DNA of 64,000 nucleotides from an uncultured Clostridia bacterium (GCA_934121905.1 CAKOVI010000006.1:18554-82553); one strand, 5' to 3'. Counted from the stretch's first letter, positions 54,517 through 63,211 are shown. Notes: a model not told the origin generated them from the letters alone. Program-made: numbers and translations.

Positions 54517-56568
54517 TCATAAACAATATTCTTCAAATGATGATCTTTCAGACTGCTGTTTTTCTAACAAACGTTGTTTTAATATTGTCAAAACTTCTTT
54601 TTTAGAAATTTTTAATTCTTGACAAACTCTTTCAATCGTTTCAGTACTAGATACCCCTTTATCGTAATATTGTTGTAATAAATTAATACATTGTAAATAT
54701 TTACTTTTAGCTTCTTCATCAATTTTTTCTAACACCATTTTTTCAGTATCTTTTTTCTTATCCACTGTATACTTATGATGGTCTTTTCCTAGCCTTTCAT
54801 CTTTTTCATCTAGTGAAATTTTTCTGACCCTCATATATGATAAATATGAATATTTAATATATTTTTTTGCAATACATTTAAGAATTCGTAAAGCCTTGCC
54901 TTCACTAAAATTAATAAATAAATCCCCTCTTTTTTGTGTAATGTATAAAATTGTATCACTAGCCACATCATCACAATATGAATTTTGTCTATAAGATACA
55001 CCCATAAATTGGCTTTGTTTATTTATAAAATTAACAATCTCTTTTCCATATTTATAAAAAACATCTTCATTAATCGGAGTTTGACCAATGAAAATTCCTT
55101 TTTTTCTAAGAATTTCCATATATTCGATTGCTATGCCTTCGCTTTCATTTTTGCATACAATTTTAAGGAAATCAATAATATCACAATCATAACTCTTACA
55201 AAAATCTTCGATTTCCTTTAATGAGTAAACTCTACTTTCTCGAATAATGTGCTTTATTCTTAATTTTTGTGCATATAATCTTTCGACTTTAACTCTGTTT
55301 TTTTTGATATTCCCATAATTCATTGGAGTTATCCCAATTAATTCGGCAAACTGAATCCTTGTCATAAAGTTCGAATATGGATTGTATAAATTTTCAAAAT
55401 CTGTATTATTAATTAATTTGCCAGCAACCTTTTTTATATTTTCATCTTTTGAAATTGCTTGTATAATATCATTTGTTAAATTCTGAGTTTTTAATATAAT
55501 TGCTCCATACCCCGCATTTTTAAAGGTCATAAAATTACCATATGAAATACCAATAAGCTCTGCAAAAGCAATTTCGTCAATTTCATCTTTAAACTCACTA
55601 TATATTTCTAAAAAATCTTGATAATGAATAGTTTTATTGGCATATCCTCTATTTATTAATTCATTATATATTTCTTTTTCTCTTTTTTTATCAGGTACCA
55701 TCTTTTCACTTTTTCCATATACATATGTTTTGTTGTTATAATATCTCATATTTCTATATTTAGTACTCGTTATTCCAATTACCTTTGCAAATTCTTGTTC
55801 TGATATTTTATTATCGTATTGCTTATATAATGTCAAAAACTCAGCATAGGTTATCAATTTATGATTATATCCTTTTTGTAATATTAAATTTTTTATTTCT
55901 TGTTCCAACTCTTCTGAGGCCTCTATTTTTTTTAATATTCGCACTCTAGTTCCATTATTTTTCATAGAATTAAAATTAGACACTGATATTCCCAATATTT
56001 CCGCAAATTTTACCTCATTATTAATCTGTGTTTTATATTTTTCGTACATATTTAAAAATTGTCCATAAGTTATCGTTATACTTCCGTATTCTTTGTTAAT
56101 TTCTGTTTTTATTCTTTCAGAATCTATATCTGTTCTTAAAATTGTAGTTTTTCCACCTCTGTTTTTTATATTTCTATATGTAGAATATGACATTCTAATT
56201 ATTTTGCTAAATTCTTTTTCTGTTATACTTTTTGAAAAAGGCTTATAAAGTTCAAGAAATTCCTTGTAATTTATCATTTTATTACAGTATCCTCTATTTA
56301 ATAAGTTCATTCTTATTTCTTCTTGCATTTCATTTGATGCATTTTGTATCAAAATTATTGTTTTAGTTCCTTTGGTTCGTAAGCTTCTGAATTTTTCATA
56401 ACTCAAACCTAATAAATATGCAAATTCTAATTCACTCATCAATTCTTTATATGGTTCGTAAATTGATAAAAACCCTTCATAATTTACAGTTGTATTTGAA
56501 TAACCTTTATCATATAATTCTGCAATAATTTTTTCTTTTTCTTGACTTACTATTTTCTCAAAGCTCAT
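54517..56568 (-). CDS. Sigma-factor-like protein with about six tandem HTH-like repeats
   Basis: 683 residues. Residues 15-435 contain about six units of 60-70 residues with the pattern [RG]GY.NK.I.Y.EFL.LY..Y...I.E.EFA.LIGIS..NYRN.K..G...IL, each likely a helix-turn-helix-like module. The C-terminus resembles sigma-70 region 2 (DVASDTILYITQKRGDLF, LKCIAKKYIKYSYLSYMR, ISLDEKDERLG) followed by a region 4-like HTH (ERVCQELKISKKEVLTILKQR). Probably an unusual DNA-binding transcription initiator. No known family matches the whole protein. Confidence 0.65.
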   Translation of the reverse strand: MSFEKIVSQEKEKIIAELYDKGYSNTTVNYEGFLSIYEPYKELMSELEFAYLLGLSYEKFRSLRTKGTKTIILIQNASNEMQEEIRMNLLNRGYCNKMINYKEFLELYKPFSKSITEKEFSKIIRMSYSTYRNIKNRGGKTTILRTDIDSERIKTEINKEYGSITITYGQFLNMYEKYKTQINNEVKFAEILGISVSNFNSMKNNGTRVRILKKIEASEELEQEIKNLILQKGYNHKLITYAEFLTLYKQYDNKISEQEFAKVIGITSTKYRNMRYYNNKTYVYGKSEKMVPDKKREKEIYNELINRGYANKTIHYQDFLEIYSEFKDEIDEIAFAELIGISYGNFMTFKNAGYGAIILKTQNLTNDIIQAISKDENIKKVAGKLINNTDFENLYNPYSNFMTRIQFAELIGITPMNYGNIKKNRVKVERLYAQKLRIKHIIRESRVYSLKEIEDFCKSYDCDIIDFLKIVCKNESEGIAIEYMEILRKKGIFIGQTPINEDVFYKYGKEIVNFINKQSQFMGVSYRQNSYCDDVASDTILYITQKRGDLFINFSEGKALRILKCIAKKYIKYSYLSYMRVRKISLDEKDERLGKDHHKYTVDKKKDTEKMVLEKIDEEAKSKYLQCINLLQQYYDKGVSSTETIERVCQELKISKKEVLTILKQRLLEKQQSERSSFEEYCL

Positions 56569-56596
56569 AATATCATCCTCTTTATTTATGATTATA

Positions 56597-56824
56597 TTAT
56601 TTTATATATGGTGATAATGTATTTATTACATATTCAATCCATTCTCGTGTAATATAATCAGAATATTTATATATTGTAATAGCAGAATTTATTGCACCTA
56701 CATACATATCTGGACTAAATGTATCTGGGTTATTGCAAAATTCATCAATAAGTTCTTTACCATACTTAGTTGTATAACCATTTGGCGGATATTTTTCTTT
56801 TTCTGGAATATAAAATTTTGCCAT
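56597..56824 (-). CDS. Small soluble protein of unknown function
   Basis: 75 residues, MAKFYIPEKEKYPPNGYTTKY then helical (DMYVGAINSAITIYKYSDYI). AAAGGAGGTACTCAA precedes ATG 56824. It sits directly upstream of the HTH-repeat sigma-like gene (28 bases), probably in one transcript with it. Confidence 0.55.
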   Translation of the reverse strand: MAKFYIPEKEKYPPNGYTTKYGKELIDEFCNNPDTFSPDMYVGAINSAITIYKYSDYITREWIEYVINTLSPYIK

Positions 56825-56847
56825 TTGAGTACCTCCTTTATAAATTG

Positions 56848-57054
56848 CTATTTATCTTTCTCCTTATTATTTTTAGACATATACGCTATAGTCAAAATTA
56901 TACCAACAAAATTACAACCAATTGATAGTCCAACTAATAAACCACTACTAAATTCACCAAAAGAACTTGTCTCATTTCCGCAGAAATATATATAAGCTAA
57001 ATATAATAAATTTCCTAATATAATTAACAATGTTCCTATTCTTAATTTTTTCAT
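56848..57054 (-). CDS. Small two-helix membrane protein
   Basis: 68 residues with two membrane segments (TLLIILGNLLYLAYIYF and GLLVGLSIGCNFVGIILTIAY) and a charged tail. ATG 57054 follows GTGAGGTATTTT; the longer frame start at 57072 overlaps that signal. First gene of a likely three-gene run with 56597 and 54517. Confidence 0.55.
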   Translation of the reverse strand: MKKLRIGTLLIILGNLLYLAYIYFCGNETSSFGEFSSGLLVGLSIGCNFVGIILTIAYMSKNNKEKDK

Positions 57055-57154
57055 AAAATACCTCACTTTCAAATTTACTATTTTTCTTGCAAACTATTAT
57101 ATCAATTTTAGTCTATTCTTACAATAAAAATGCCAATATTTCTATCTTTTCGGG

Positions 57155-57281
57155 GCAAAGAAAAAATCATCCAACTACTTGAATGATTTTTAATCTATCT
57201 GTTAGTTCGAACAGATTCGTTATTGGTTCGGATGAAGTGACTTGCCCCCCACGTCGTTGACACTGGTTCCTAAATACAGTT
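57155..57281 (-). repeat. Degenerate partial tRNA-Leu copy (distal attachment site)
   Basis: Shares with 63674-63811 the anticodon-arm-to-3'-end half of tRNA-Leu (TTAGGAACCAGTGTCAACGA, then a run of G, CATCCG, ACCA) and the downstream terminator and AGTTCGAACAGAT sequence. Several substitutions break the acceptor and T stems, so it is not a functional tRNA. Marks the far edge of DNA integrated at the tRNA gene. The rest of 57055-57461 holds no gene. Confidence 0.85.
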
Positions 57282-57461
57282 TTGAGTTCTTTACTTATTA
57301 ATGTTATTGATTTTTAGTGTTTTATAAAATCTATGAAATCGTTATTACTGTAAGTGTTTTTAGAATAAATACTTACTCTATATTTACTTTTTGGTTTTTT
57401 TCAATTTTATAAAAAAATTCAAAAGTGTTAGAAAATTTAATAAATTTTGTTAGTTTAACCA

Positions 57462-58298
57462 TTATTGTTTTACTAAACTTTTCTTATTTTCTTTTTCTAA
57501 TTGTTTTAAACTCTTTTTAGGTGTTGGTAAATCTTCTGGCATAGTCCCACCATTTTTTGCAATTACTTCTCTAATATTTTTTCCAATATTATAATGAGTC
57601 TTATTCGCATCTTTTTCTGTAGAAATATTATCCCTTTTTAATTTTGATTCAGTCTGCGTAATACGGAATAGATTAGCTGCAAGTTCTTCACTTCCCATAT
57701 TATCTAAAATATCTTCTCTATATCTTAAACCTTTTCTTTTAGCAATGTCATCAGCAGTTTCTCCATTGTATAAGCCTTTATATCCAGAATTATGGAATTT
57801 ATCAAAATTTTTAACACCTGCATTTTTAGCTGCTTGATTATGTGAATAATTTCCTTTTCTTGTTAAGTTTCTTTGGTAAAATCTTTTTTCATCTTCTGTT
57901 AATAAACTATATTCTTTTTCACCAATTTCTTGTTTTCTAGTTTGTATTGCAAAATATGTTTGAGCAAGAGCAATAACTTCTTTTCTTGAATCTCCATTTT
58001 GTGCTATTAAATAACAAGCATAACGAGTCAATTTATATTCTTTTATACTTTTTGTTGCTCCCTTAGGCATTTGTATCGTTTTGTCGGTGCCGACAAAATG
58101 TTCAAACGCACTAATACCGCTGTTTTTGCATGCATCTATAGCTTTCTTTATTACATTTTCAAACTTTCTCCATTCTTTGTAATCTAAAACTAGTTGCAAC
58201 TCTCTAGCACACCAATATTCAATACCGTTTTCATCAATATGTTTGATATCTTCAAAAGTTTTATTACTATATTTTTTATTTCTTTCTAATTTATTCAT
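57462..58298 (-). CDS. dinD: DNA damage-inducible protein D (DinD)
   Basis: 278 residues. Bro-N-like start (IEYWCARELQLVLDYKEWRKF) followed by KYACYLIAQNGD-type motif (TRYACYLIAQNGDSRKEVIALAQTYFA) and RKRNLTRKGNYSHNQAAKNAGV-like region typical of DinD, which inhibits RecA strand exchange in E. coli. Common on integrated islands. TAGGAGATGATTGTAA precedes ATG 58298. Confidence 0.9.
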   Translation of the reverse strand: MNKLERNKKYSNKTFEDIKHIDENGIEYWCARELQLVLDYKEWRKFENVIKKAIDACKNSGISAFEHFVGTDKTIQMPKGATKSIKEYKLTRYACYLIAQNGDSRKEVIALAQTYFAIQTRKQEIGEKEYSLLTEDEKRFYQRNLTRKGNYSHNQAAKNAGVKNFDKFHNSGYKGLYNGETADDIAKRKGLRYREDILDNMGSEELAANLFRITQTESKLKRDNISTEKDANKTHYNIGKNIREVIAKNGGTMPEDLPTPKKSLKQLEKENKKSLVKQ

Positions 58299-58445
58299 TT
58301 ACAATCATCTCCTAATTTTATATTTAAATTTAGGATTATTGTATCAAACATTTGTTCTTTAGTCAAGTAGTTTTATATAACTTTCAAATTTTTTATACAA
58401 AAAACGAATAGTTTATAACAAACTACTCGTTTTGGCTTATTATTT

Positions 58446-59045
58446 TTAACATACATATTCAAATTCAATAAACTCTCCATCATTTAATGGTGTTATTGTT
58501 TCATTACGTTCAAGTGCTTTTTTCTTTATTTCTTCCTTTGTAGCATTCCAATGAGGAAAGATATTATAGTTTGTAAATCCTAATCCATCATAACTTTCAG
58601 GTTCTACATCATATTTAGGTTTCGTTCCTTTTTTTACTTCCCAAACCCATTTTAAATTGTTTCCTAAAATCATACTGCCTGCACTTTCTCCAATATATAT
58701 TCCCCCTGATTTTAAGAATTGTTTTAAAATTTCTTTAATATTTGTAGTTGCTACTAAATCTAGTAAATATCTAGGATCTCCACCTATAGCATATATCACT
58801 TCATATTCTAATATATCATTTAAGTTCTCTTTATTTATATCAATTATATCCACTTTCTTTGCACCAACATTTTCAAAATTGTTTTTTACAGGTTCTCTTT
58901 GGCTTGCATTAGAACCACCTAAAGTCGCATTTCCAAGTATCATAACCTTTTTACCATTAGCTATTGTTTTAAATAACTCATCAATTTCTTTGCTTCTTGG
59001 ACTCGAATTTATAAATCCGTTTGAAGTTAAAATAATGTTTTTCAT
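58446..59045 (-). CDS. Peptidase E-like (S51) / type 1 glutamine amidotransferase-like protein
   Basis: 199 residues. The nucleophile elbow IYIGESAGSMILG and the preceding IYAIGGDPRYLLDLV are diagnostic of the S51 dipeptidase E family, with a later FPHWN. Would cleave Asp-X dipeptides, or act on another small amide. Single gene on the first island, with AGTAGGAAAAGT before ATG 59045. Confidence 0.9.
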   Translation of the reverse strand: MKNIILTSNGFINSSPRSKEIDELFKTIANGKKVMILGNATLGGSNASQREPVKNNFENVGAKKVDIIDINKENLNDILEYEVIYAIGGDPRYLLDLVATTNIKEILKQFLKSGGIYIGESAGSMILGNNLKWVWEVKKGTKPKYDVEPESYDGLGFTNYNIFPHWNATKEEIKKKALERNETITPLNDGEFIEFEYVC

Positions 59046-59155
59046 ACTTTTCCTACTTTCTCATATAAATACTGCTTCTCTATAAATTTAATATATTTAT
59101 ATCATATTTATTTTAAAAAGTCTACTAGTACACTTTGTGAACTTTTTAGTGTGAT

Positions 59156-59176
59156 TTAGTTCACCGGGTGAACTAA
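59156..59176. promoter_or_regulatory. Perfect palindrome, likely operator
   Basis: TTAGTTCACC, central G, GGTGAACTAA: ten-base arms without mismatch, with an extra half-site-like TTTGTGAAC just before it (59134-59142). It lies between the divergent peptidase E gene and the small frame at 59201, where a repressor dimer would act. No matching repressor gene is in the window. Confidence 0.7.
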
Positions 59177-59200
59177 CTTCAATCATTAGCACTCTTTACA

Positions 59201-59389
59201 ATGATTTATACTCACATGGATGAAACAAATAAAGAAGTTTCTACACAAGTATTAGTGGCTAAATTCCAATATATTTTAACTAATTATAATGAGAATAAAA
59301 TTTATGAAATGGAAAATCAGGATTTAAATAATATTTATGAAGATATGGAAAGTTTGAACCAAATTAAAAATGCTGTTGTGACAGCTTAA
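59201..59389 (+). CDS. Possible small protein or gene remnant
   Basis: 62 codons; from residue 6 the composition is protein-like (MDETNKEVSTQVLVAKFQY, KIYEMENQDLNNIYEDME). No ribosome binding site is evident; the palindrome at 59156 lies just upstream. Could be an intact small gene or the end of a lost one. Confidence 0.4.
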   Translation: MIYTHMDETNKEVSTQVLVAKFQYILTNYNENKIYEMENQDLNNIYEDMESLNQIKNAVVTA

Positions 59390-59420
59390 TCAACAACAAC
59401 TAATATAAAAAGTGTTAGAA

Positions 59421-59543
59421 AAAAATAAAGTTTTCAAATTTTTAATTTCTTAAAAAACTTGAAAACCTTAACTCTGGTGCCATCGAAGTAGTTATCTACA
59501 ACTTTTTAGCTCTCATAACGATTGATACAAACATCAATCAATT
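59421..59543 (-). ncRNA. Structured small RNA, copy B
   Basis: Promoter TTGTAT (59572-59577), 16-base spacer, TATACT (59550-59555). Starts with hairpin GATTGAT/ATCAATC (59520-59539), then GTTATGAGAGCTAAAAAGTT, GTAGATAACTAC and CGATGGCACC (core 59479-59510, GCTA pairs with TGGC), ending in a terminator of GGTTTTCAAG/CTTGAAAACC-like arms plus T7. Matches copy C almost exactly across the first 70 bases. Confidence 0.75.
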
Positions 59544-59610
59544 TATTAAAGTATATCATATTTTTTATAAAATACAATACATTTTACTATTTTATTATTA
59601 TTTTTTTGAA

Positions 59611-59650
59611 CTTTTATTTCACTATAAGGAATATTCATAAACAAATATCA
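59611..59650 (-). repeat. Remnant copy of the 3' end of the HTH-repeat sigma-like gene
   Basis: TTTATGAATATTCCTTATAG followed by TGAAATAAAAG matches the stop codon region and 3' flank at 54494-54530 with one difference, and the preceding codons give ICL-stop against YCL-stop. So a second, otherwise deleted copy of that gene once lay upstream of small RNA copy B. Confidence 0.65.
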
Positions 59651-59740
59651 CTATTTTGACATGCTTTTCTTGCTTCTTATTTTTTATTACTTATCTACAT
59701 AATAACACATAAAATTTTATTTTTGTATAATTTTCTATTT

Positions 59741-60646
59741 TTATACATTTATTATCTTTTTTATAATATCTAAATCTTCTATTTTATTAATTCCAAAACA
59801 TTTCTTTCCTAAATCTTTTATTGAAGCTCCCAAATGATACATTTCTTTATTATCTATTACTATAAATCTGTCGTGGAACTTATTTGTTTTAGCAACTTTT
59901 AACATTGGATATTCTTTATTAAATTTTTGAATATCAATTTTCTCTATATTGCTTTTTTCTGATGTTAATATTACAACTTCTACATTTTTATTCTTTTTTA
60001 TAAGCATTTTCAAAATACTGTCATCTATATAATTATCTATTATTAAAATTTTCTTATCAGCTTTTTTGATAATATCAATTATTAAACTGTATGCATCATA
60101 TATTTGTCCTTCAAAAAATATTTTTTGTTTTATATTTTCTTCATTTTGTAATTGGTCAAATACTCTATCAAACTTTTTATCATGTTCTAATAATTTATAT
60201 TCTACATTAGTTAGTCTCTCGAATACTTGTCCATTTGAAGATATAAATTTTCTCATTTCTACAAAAGCTCTTATGATACTAATGCTAACTTTTATAGCAA
60301 TTTCATTTTTCAAAACTCCAGACAGCATTGATATTCCTTGCTCAGTAAACACATATGGTAGATATTTTCTTGTTACATCTCCATTATTAACTTTTCTATT
60401 TAAGGTTCCAAATTGGAACCTTAAATCTTGAAATTCGCTTTCAGTTAATTGAAAACAAAAATCTTCAGGAAATCTATCTATATTTCTCTTTACTGCTTTA
60501 TTTATATTTTTAGTTGTGTAATGATATAGCATTGCAACATCACTATCTAACATTACTTGTTTTCCTCTTATAGTATATATTAAATTCTTTATTTCTTCAT
60601 TTGATATGTTATCTTGAACTACCAAACTGTTTATTTCGTTTTGCAT
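59741..60646 (-). CDS. ORF6N-domain DNA-binding protein with PLD-like C-terminus
   Basis: 301 residues. N-terminal ORF6N domain (phage antirepressor-related): IRGKQVMLDSDVAMLYHYTTKNINKAVKRN-type pattern with FPEDFCFQLTESEF and VFTEQGISMLSGVLK. After a coiled coil the C-terminus contains KILIIDNYIDDSIL and HDRFIVIDNKEMYHLGAS, an HxD-type phospholipase-D-like segment. Common on mobile islands; exact role unknown. AAGGATGTGAAATT precedes ATG 60646. Confidence 0.85.
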   Translation of the reverse strand: MQNEINSLVVQDNISNEEIKNLIYTIRGKQVMLDSDVAMLYHYTTKNINKAVKRNIDRFPEDFCFQLTESEFQDLRFQFGTLNRKVNNGDVTRKYLPYVFTEQGISMLSGVLKNEIAIKVSISIIRAFVEMRKFISSNGQVFERLTNVEYKLLEHDKKFDRVFDQLQNEENIKQKIFFEGQIYDAYSLIIDIIKKADKKILIIDNYIDDSILKMLIKKNKNVEVVILTSEKSNIEKIDIQKFNKEYPMLKVAKTNKFHDRFIVIDNKEMYHLGASIKDLGKKCFGINKIEDLDIIKKIINV

Positions 60647-60864
60647 AATTTCACATCCTTTTAAACTATATATAGTTTAAAACATTTGTTTGTTGTTGTC
60701 AAGTGCATTTTAATATTTATATATTTTTTATTTATTTTTTTCTAAAATAATACAATAAATAAAATCTTCCAAATAATGAACCAAACGAGTAACCCTGTCT
60801 AGCTTTTAAATCTTCCCTCCATTTTAAAATAACGTTATATGTGAGATTAGTTTTTTTACAACAG

Positions 60865-61020
60865 CCTTTCATTTGGATGTTTTTATTTTCGTTTTTAGGC
60901 AACAAAAAAATCAACCAGATTTTATTTTCTGATTGATTTTTGTATTTATCTATTCTAATAGTTCGAATAGATTCGTTATTGGTGCGATTCGTAGACAGGT
61001 ATGCGAAAAATCGCACCATT
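60865..61020 (-). repeat. Middle attachment-site copy of the tRNA-Leu 3' flank, plus inverted extension
   Basis: 60865-60986 matches 63651-63766: CCTTTC.TTTGGATGTTTTTA, AACAAAAAAATCAACCAGAT, CTGATTGATTTTTGTAT and ATTGGTGCG at the tRNA 3' end, then diverges. The ATTGGTGCGATT at 60978-60989 is repeated inverted at 61009-61020, forming a hairpin at the junction. Divides the island into two. The stretch 60647-61074 holds no convincing gene. Confidence 0.82.
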
Positions 61021-61074
61021 TATTTATCATTTTATAAAATTCAATTTACTATAATTAATTTAACCTAAAAAAGT

Positions 61075-61252
61075 AAAAAAACAAGCCAATGCAAATTGAC
61101 TTTTAAAAATGATATGATATTCAATTTTGGGATTACTTAGAACTCGCTTATTGCAAAGCATTTCACGAGTTCGAGTAAATCCACCTTTAATGCCATCGAA
61201 GTAGTTATCTACAACTTTCTGGCTCTCATAACAATTGATACAAATATCAATC
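61075..61252 (-). ncRNA. Structured small RNA, copy C
   Basis: Extended -10 (TATAAT at 61259-61264) with a poor -35. Begins with hairpin GATTGAT/ATCAATT (61233-61252), then GTTATGAGAGCCAGAAAGTT, GTAGATAACTAC, CGATGGCA (core 61192-61223; GCCA pairs TGGC, where copy B has GCTA, a compensating change). A second domain with AACTCG/CGAGTT follows and a terminator AAGTCAAT/ATTGGCTT with T7 ends it. Confidence 0.72.
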
Positions 61253-61387
61253 AATTTTATTATACTTTAACATAAATTTTATATTATTACAACCATTTTG
61301 CCGATTTTTAAATTGTATTAGCTACCATATTTTTATAGGATTTTATATTATTCCTAATTCTATACCTATCTTTTCTTATATACCTTT

Positions 61388-62560
61388 TTATTTATTAAAG
61401 TGATATTCTATAGAATCTTTTAAAATACCATTTTGCAATTCTTTAGCAATCTCATTGATTGTGTAAACATCTAATTTATCAACTTTTCTTACGGAATAAA
61501 ATTCGCTCCAATCTCTTTTATTAGTATTTGGTACCATTTCAAAACGTCCGCCCTTATTTTCTATTGCTCCATCTGGATAATACTTATCGTCAACAAAAGT
61601 AGTAATGCTATCTTTTTCTGATAAGATCATATTGTATGGATAAGTATAAAAAGTATTATAGTCTTTCTTTTTGTCTCCAAAATATTTTTCTATATCATAG
61701 CTTTGACCAACACCTATGATAGCATAAATATCTTCATCTACATATAATATTTTACACTCTATATAATAATCTTGATAAAATGGATAAAAATTACCAGTTA
61801 AATATGTATGACCATCATAACGGCTTATAGGAGCATATTGTAAAACATCATTTTTGTCAGATAAATATAAAATTGTATTATAAACATACCCAGGAGCTTT
61901 TACATTAGAATTAAAGGTAATTATATCGTTATAATCTTTGGTATCAGAAAAATAATCAAGTTTAGTAAATAATGGCATTAATGATGCTTCTTCATAATAG
62001 TACTTAGACAAATTTTTATTGTTATTTCCATATTTTCCATTCAATCTTGATAATATATCTTCTGAATTATAGATAAAACCTCTATTTTCTAACTCTATTT
62101 TAAAATCTTTTGGTGTTTTATATTCATCAGAAGTTAATGAATAGGCATTTTTACCAGTTTCATATTTCATACTATACATATAATTTGATATAGGCACTTC
62201 AAGTATTATTAATAATGAAAATAATATAGGAAGTATAGTTACAATTATGTATATAACTTTTTTTGTTTTAGGGAATATCTCTCTAAAATCATTTTTATAA
62301 GAAAATAAAATTCTAATTGGATTAATTACAAAAACTATAAATGTAATAATATATTTTAAAATTCTTAATATAACTACAATTCCTAATGCTTGACCTATAC
62401 CATCTATTCCAGTATTATCACCAATCATATAATCAGCTAAAAAAGGTAATAAAATATTTAAAATTAATATAGTAAAAATTACATACATGTATTCATTAAT
62501 AATTTTCTTTTTTAATTTTTTATTTTTTGAAAGCTCATCTTTTTTTAAATTAAACTCCAT
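61388..62560 (-). CDS. Membrane protein with large extracellular domain, unknown function
   Basis: 390 residues. Three helices in the first 140 residues (EYMYVIFTILILNILLPFL, LGIVVILRILKYIITFIVFV, VIYIIVTILPILFSLLIIL), then a domain of about 240 residues outside the cell with many Tyr/Asn residues. GAGGAGTGAAACAT precedes ATG 62560; the GTG at 62569 overlaps that signal. Main protein of the second island. No family recognised. Confidence 0.65.
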   Translation of the reverse strand: MEFNLKKDELSKNKKLKKKIINEYMYVIFTILILNILLPFLADYMIGDNTGIDGIGQALGIVVILRILKYIITFIVFVINPIRILFSYKNDFREIFPKTKKVIYIIVTILPILFSLLIILEVPISNYMYSMKYETGKNAYSLTSDEYKTPKDFKIELENRGFIYNSEDILSRLNGKYGNNNKNLSKYYYEEASLMPLFTKLDYFSDTKDYNDIITFNSNVKAPGYVYNTILYLSDKNDVLQYAPISRYDGHTYLTGNFYPFYQDYYIECKILYVDEDIYAIIGVGQSYDIEKYFGDKKKDYNTFYTYPYNMILSEKDSITTFVDDKYYPDGAIENKGGRFEMVPNTNKRDWSEFYSVRKVDKLDVYTINEIAKELQNGILKDSIEYHFNK

Positions 62561-62842
62561 ATGTTTCACTCCTCATTATAACATAAATTTAGGTAATTTG
62601 AATTAAGTATCTACTTAATATACTCATTATCTCACCTTAAACTTGTATCCTCTGCATAGTATAAATAATATATAAATTACATAAATATCATTTTACTAAA
62701 GTATATCATATTTTTAATAAATTACAATAAATTTAATAAAACTTATCAAAATATACATGATAGATGTTTGAATAAATGTACAATAATTAGATGTTCAAAA
62801 ATCTTATTTAATGGACTCGGAGTATCACACTACTATATTCTT

Positions 62843-63148
62843 TTAAACATCAATACAATTAAATAAATACAATGCTACTTTATTTTGTTCTGTTGTTTCC
62901 ATTTCCATAAGTTTAGCCATTGCAAACATTACAAGTTTATATTTTGCAAAGTTTATTAAAGTAGTTCTATATTCTTCATCAACTTCTTTTAGCATAGTAT
63001 CAAATCTTTCATAGTTTTCTTCAGTATTACATATAAGACCTGACCATTTGCTTTGGCTCATACATATTGCTAGTCTCAACTTATCTTTTATATCCATATC
63101 ATTTGATACTCTCATATATAAGCCACATTTTTTCTTTTCTTCGTTCAT
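62843..63148 (-). CDS. Small helical protein of unknown function
   Basis: 101 residues; start MNEEKKKCGLYMRVSND mimics a serine recombinase but no DGYSG or SRLGR motifs follow. The remainder is helical (KYKLVMFAMAKLMEM). TAGGAGGTTTTAGTAA before ATG 63148. A strong terminator-like hairpin precedes it in the leader. Confidence 0.6.
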   Translation of the reverse strand: MNEEKKKCGLYMRVSNDMDIKDKLRLAICMSQSKWSGLICNTEENYERFDTMLKEVDEEYRTTLINFAKYKLVMFAMAKLMEMETTEQNKVALYLFNCIDV

Positions 63149-63164
63149 TTACTAAAACCTCCTA

Positions 63165-63211
63165 ACAAAAAAGAGACATCAAAGTACATACGAGTACTAC
63201 TGACATCTCTT
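63165..63211 (-). promoter_or_regulatory. Terminator-like hairpin in the leader of the gene at 62843
   Basis: Minus-strand AAGAGATGTCA pairs with TGATGTCTCTT (two G-U pairs) with an inner AGTAC/GTACT stem, then TTTTTTG, followed within 10 bases by TAGGAGG and the start codon. Candidate attenuator, or the end of a short separate RNA. Confidence 0.7.

Noticed and set aside
57225..57280. Second tRNA-Leu gene
   Set aside because: Only the 3' half is present and stem pairs are broken; it is an attachment-site remnant.
60732..61019. 95-codon minus-strand frame
   Set aside because: Starts in the attachment-site repeat, has no ribosome binding site and resembles no protein; probably chance.
61060..61254. 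64-codon minus-strand frame
   Set aside because: Lies wholly within small RNA copy C; the equivalent frame is not open in copies A and B.
62843..63148. Serine recombinase start (GLYMRVS)
   Set aside because: No catalytic-domain motifs follow; resemblance confined to seven residues.
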